Source: Candidatus Nitrosopumilus sp.
GTDB lineage: Archaea; Thermoproteota; Nitrososphaeria; Nitrososphaerales; Nitrosopumilaceae
NCBI GenBank assembly: GCA_018674605.1
Contig: JABGZU010000077.1
Coordinates: forward strand, 1 to 6,628
Direction of reading: 5' to 3'
Length of the DNA: 6,628 nt
Below are positions 4,732 to 6,628 of this stretch, in pieces. The notes under the pieces are model-generated. The model did no database searches, was not told where the DNA came from, and worked only from the letters and a program-made list of their open reading frames with translations. The number at the start of each line of letters is the position of its first letter. Position 1 is the first letter of the stretch. Both the position numbers and the translations under genes were made by a program.

Positions 4732-5763
4732 TTGAGTAAAAAAGCTGCAGTAATGAGAGGAGATGGTATCGGACCTGAAGTTGTAGATTCAATGTTACGA
4801 GTTTTAAAAGAATGTAATTTTCAATCAGAGTTAATTCTATGTGAAGTAGGTTCAGAGCAATGGGAAAAAAATGGAAGAAAAGATGCATCATATATTCCAG
4901 ATTCAACAATGAAGATTTTAGAAGAATCAGATTGTTGCTTTAAAGGTCCAACCACCACAATTCCAGTTCCAGGAGCTCCAAGAAGTGTAGCAGTAACATT
5001 AAGACAAAAATTTGATCTTTATGCAAATATCAGACCAACTAAAACTTATGATAGATTAACTCCAGATAGAAAATTAGATTGTGTATGTTTTAGAGAAGCA
5101 ACTGAGGGATTGTATACAGGAGTAGAAACAAAAATTACAGAAGATGCGGCAATAGCAATCAGAAAAATTACAAGACCAGGAAGTAGAAGATTAGTAAATT
5201 CTGCAGTAGATTGGGCAAATAAATTTAATATGAAAAAAATGGTTGCAATTACAAAAAGAAATATTTTAAAACAAACAGATGGAATATTTTGGGATGAAAC
5301 ACAAAAAGCAGTTGAAGGTACTGGAATAGAATTATCAGAAATTTACATAGACAACATGGCACAACAAATGGTAATTGCAACTGAACAGTTTAATGGTTCA
5401 GTATTAGTTAGTACCAATTTATTTATGGATATTATTTCTGAACTTGCATCAGCATTAGTTGGTTCAATTGGATTAATTTATTCTGCAAATATTGGAGATA
5501 ATTATGCAATGTTTGAAGCAGCACACGGTAGTGCACCTCAATTTACAGGACAAAACAAAGTAAATCCAACTGCAACAGTCCTATCAGGTGCTTGGATGGC
5601 AGATTATATGGGTGAAAGAGAGGTAAGGGATGCAATATTTGGTGCAACTGAACAAGTGATTAATGAAGGGAATGCAGTAACATGGGATATTGGTGGAAAT
5701 GCATCAACTACACAAATGACAGATGCAATTATCACATATGCAAAAGATAGATTAAGAAAATAA
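4732..5763 (+). CDS. icd: Isocitrate/isopropylmalate dehydrogenase family enzyme, probably isocitrate dehydrogenase
   Basis: A 343-residue beta-decarboxylating dehydrogenase of normal length. The GDGIGPEV motif (10-17) opens the fold. The substrate-binding set is present: S85, R91, R101, R121, Y128 and K175. Metal ligands are D207 and D233, but the third position has Glu237 where Asp is usual (DIISELA). The segment RSVAVTLRQKFDLYANIRP (84-102) has the Ser of isocitrate dehydrogenases and lacks the hydrophobic pattern of isopropylmalate enzymes, so isocitrate is the likely substrate. The E. coli Asn115 position is Ala. The cofactor loop HGSAPQF (265-271) and KVNP (276-279) has Gln-Phe where NADP enzymes have Lys-Tyr and NAD enzymes Asp-Ile, with Val277 as in NADP enzymes, so the cofactor is unclear. 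It would make 2-oxoglutarate for glutamate. The TTG start follows a TATA-like box; an upstream TAA at 4708-4710 bounds the frame. Its stop abuts the convergent methyltransferase stop. Confidence 0.9.
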   Translation: MSKKAAVMRGDGIGPEVVDSMLRVLKECNFQSELILCEVGSEQWEKNGRKDASYIPDSTMKILEESDCCFKGPTTTIPVPGAPRSVAVTLRQKFDLYANIRPTKTYDRLTPDRKLDCVCFREATEGLYTGVETKITEDAAIAIRKITRPGSRRLVNSAVDWANKFNMKKMVAITKRNILKQTDGIFWDETQKAVEGTGIELSEIYIDNMAQQMVIATEQFNGSVLVSTNLFMDIISELASALVGSIGLIYSANIGDNYAMFEAAHGSAPQFTGQNKVNPTATVLSGAWMADYMGEREVRDAIFGATEQVINEGNAVTWDIGGNASTTQMTDAIITYAKDRLRK

Positions 5764-6306
5764 TTAATTTATTGCCTCTACAAGAATTAGTTCTTCAAAA
5801 AATAATTTCTTTTTTGCAATAATTCTAGTTCTAAATCCCAATGTTTGAGCATAATCTATGAGTTTTTGATAATTGGATAAAGAAGAGGTAACAAAAATGA
5901 ATTTACCAGATTCTTTAAGATTTTTTAAAACAGAATCAAAAATATTTTTAGGAATTTCAAATCCTTCAGCGCCACCATCAGTTGCAACATCTAAAATTTC
6001 ATCAGTTGCCAGATAAGGTAGATTACAAACAATAAAATCAAATTTTATTTTTAATGCATCTGAACCATTACAACAAATTAAATTTGGTGTTTTGTAGGAA
6101 CTTTGATGTTGTAATACATGATAATTAACATCAGTACCAACAACAAAAGAAAAATTTTCTAAAAGCAATTTTGTCAAATATCCTGATCCACTCCCAACAT
6201 CAAGCGCGTAATTTCCTTTTTCATTTTCAATATTATTTGCAATAAAAAAGGTATCCTCAGAAGGAGGATATTCATCATTTTTTAAGAATTTGTTTTGCAA
6301 GATCAA
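5764..6306 (-). CDS. prmC: HemK2/Mtq2-type SAM methyltransferase, probable release factor aRF1 glutamine methylase
   Basis: A 180-residue class I methyltransferase without the N-terminal helical domain of bacterial PrmC, as in archaeal HemK2 and eukaryotic Mtq2/N6AMT1. YPPSEDTF (13-20) is the typical N-terminal signature, DVGSGSGY (36-43) is the SAM-binding loop, GTDVN (57-61) the acidic end of strand 2, and NLPY (95-98) stands in place of the NPPY that holds the target amide. DGGAEGFE (110-117) matches the family's GGxxG segment. The family methylates the glutamine of the GGQ loop of aRF1, with a Trm112 partner in studied cases; no trm112 gene is seen here. The start is TTG at 6304-6306, preceded directly by an in-frame stop and, nine bases further, by an SD-like AGGAG. 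The gene overlaps ksgA by 32 bases, so translation is probably coupled. Confidence 0.9.
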   Translation of the reverse strand: MILQNKFLKNDEYPPSEDTFFIANNIENEKGNYALDVGSGSGYLTKLLLENFSFVVGTDVNYHVLQHQSSYKTPNLICCNGSDALKIKFDFIVCNLPYLATDEILDVATDGGAEGFEIPKNIFDSVLKNLKESGKFIFVTSSLSNYQKLIDYAQTLGFRTRIIAKKKLFFEELILVEAIN

Positions 6307-6628
6307 CTATCTCATCTCCTGAAAGGTCATCAACACGTTTCTCCATAGTGCTTTGTTTATTGAATTGTTTTAAAATATTTTTTACAGTTTTTCTTCTATA
6401 AGAAAAAATTTCATTGATAGTAGAAATTAATTTTTTATCCATATCAGTTTTTTTTGAAATCGTTAAAATCATAGAATCAACTTTAGGCGGAGGTGAAAAA
6501 CTATTCTTACCAACATCAGATATTTTTACAATATCAAATGCATGAGTTGCAATTATGCTAATAGATCTTCTATTTTTTGATGTTGCAAGAAGTTTTTCTG
6601 CAAATTCTTTTTGAACCATAATTATTCC
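6275..6628 (-). CDS. rsmA: 16S rRNA dimethyladenosine transferase KsgA/RsmA/Dim1, C-terminal part (runs off the window)
   Basis: The visible 117 residues are the C-terminal part of a protein of about 250-280 residues; the N-terminal SAM-binding half lies beyond the window edge. The reading frame is open to the last base: three codons (G-I-I) precede the internal MVQKEFAEKLLA, a KsgA/Dim1 hallmark that lies in mid-protein, so that Met is not the start. Further signatures are NSFSPPPKVDSMIL (from about the 42nd visible residue), where the FxPPPKVDS motif is near-invariant in the family, and FSYRRKTVKNILKQF, which matches the conserved FxxRRKT helix. The enzyme dimethylates two adjacent adenosines in the 3'-terminal helix of 16S rRNA late in small-subunit assembly. 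It is followed by the overlapping methyltransferase gene, an order known from many archaea. Confidence 0.93.
   Translation of the reverse strand, partial: GIIMVQKEFAEKLLATSKNRRSISIIATHAFDIVKISDVGKNSFSPPPKVDSMILTISKKTDMDKKLISTINEIFSYRRKTVKNILKQFNKQSTMEKRVDDLSGDEIVDLAKQILKK
6312..6320 (-). promoter_or_regulatory. Strong Shine-Dalgarno inside ksgA for the methyltransferase
   Basis: The minus strand reads AGGAGATGA, eight of nine matches to the consensus AGGAGGTGA, with nine bases between the AGGAG core and the TTG at 6304-6306. It is within the ksgA coding region and fixes the start at this TTG rather than the TTG two codons later. Confidence 0.6.

Noticed and set aside
4753..4755. ATG as an alternative dehydrogenase start
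   Set aside because: It would leave only one residue before RGDGIGPEV and remove the first beta strand; the TTG at 4732 fits the TATA-like box better.
4700..4909. 69-codon minus-strand open frame
   Set aside because: It is antisense to the conserved N-terminal part of the dehydrogenase, including the GDGIGPEV motif.
6617..6619. ATG as the start of ksgA
   Set aside because: The frame stays open to the window edge and MVQKEFA is an internal conserved motif of KsgA/Dim1, so the gene is simply cut by the window.
1..6628. CRISPR array, toxin-antitoxin pair, defence island or insertion sequence
   Set aside because: No direct repeat series, no transposase or integrase, no nuclease motifs; the small genes here do not pair as toxin and antitoxin, and base composition is even across the window.

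Overview
The window looks like chromosomal DNA of a low-GC ammonia-oxidising archaeon of the Nitrosopumilus type (Thaumarchaeota/Nitrososphaerota). The grounds are archaeal-only features. An elongator tRNA-Met is interrupted by a non-canonical intron with a clean bulge-helix-bulge splice motif. A KsgA/Dim1 rRNA dimethylase lies directly upstream of a HemK2-type methyltransferase, a typical archaeal pairing. A short Elf1-like zinc ribbon is present. Most genes start directly downstream of an A/T-rich TATA-like box, as in leaderless archaeal mRNAs, and five of the nine genes with a visible start use TTG. The taxon is an inference; no ammonia-oxidation gene is visible.

Layout. 1-540 (+): tRNA-Ser(GCU), a 53-aa Elf1-like zinc ribbon and a 56-aa coiled-coil protein. 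536-2554 (-): a two-gene operon of a 397-aa protein of unknown function followed by a SirB1-like transglutaminase-fold/TPR protein. 2555-2669: divergent promoter region with a perfect 8-bp dyad. 2670-2972 (+): a 100-aa single-pass membrane protein. 2990-3856 (-): a prohibitin-like SPFH membrane protein. 3857-3955: divergent promoter region. 3956-4405 (+): a membrane-anchored winged-helix protein. 4406-4479: a short gap holding a possible relic of a gene tail. 4480-4594 (-): intron-containing tRNA-Met(CAU). 4595-4731: divergent promoter region with two dyads. 4732-5763 (+): an isocitrate/isopropylmalate dehydrogenase family enzyme, probably isocitrate dehydrogenase. 5764-6628 (-): HemK2-like methyltransferase and the 3' part of ksgA, which runs off the window.

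Functionally this is mostly housekeeping. Two tRNAs, an rRNA dimethylase and a probable release-factor methylase serve translation, and an Elf1-like factor may serve transcription elongation. The dehydrogenase would supply 2-oxoglutarate for glutamate synthesis. SPFH, a one-TM protein and a TM-wHTH protein are membrane-associated and unlinked to a known pathway here. The genome is very compact: convergent genes overlap or abut at their stop codons, and no gap exceeds about 140 bases. I see no mobile element, CRISPR array or defence system. The least explained items are the 397-aa protein with a degenerate zincin-like EELIH segment, the membrane-anchored wHTH protein, and unusual active-site residues in the dehydrogenase.
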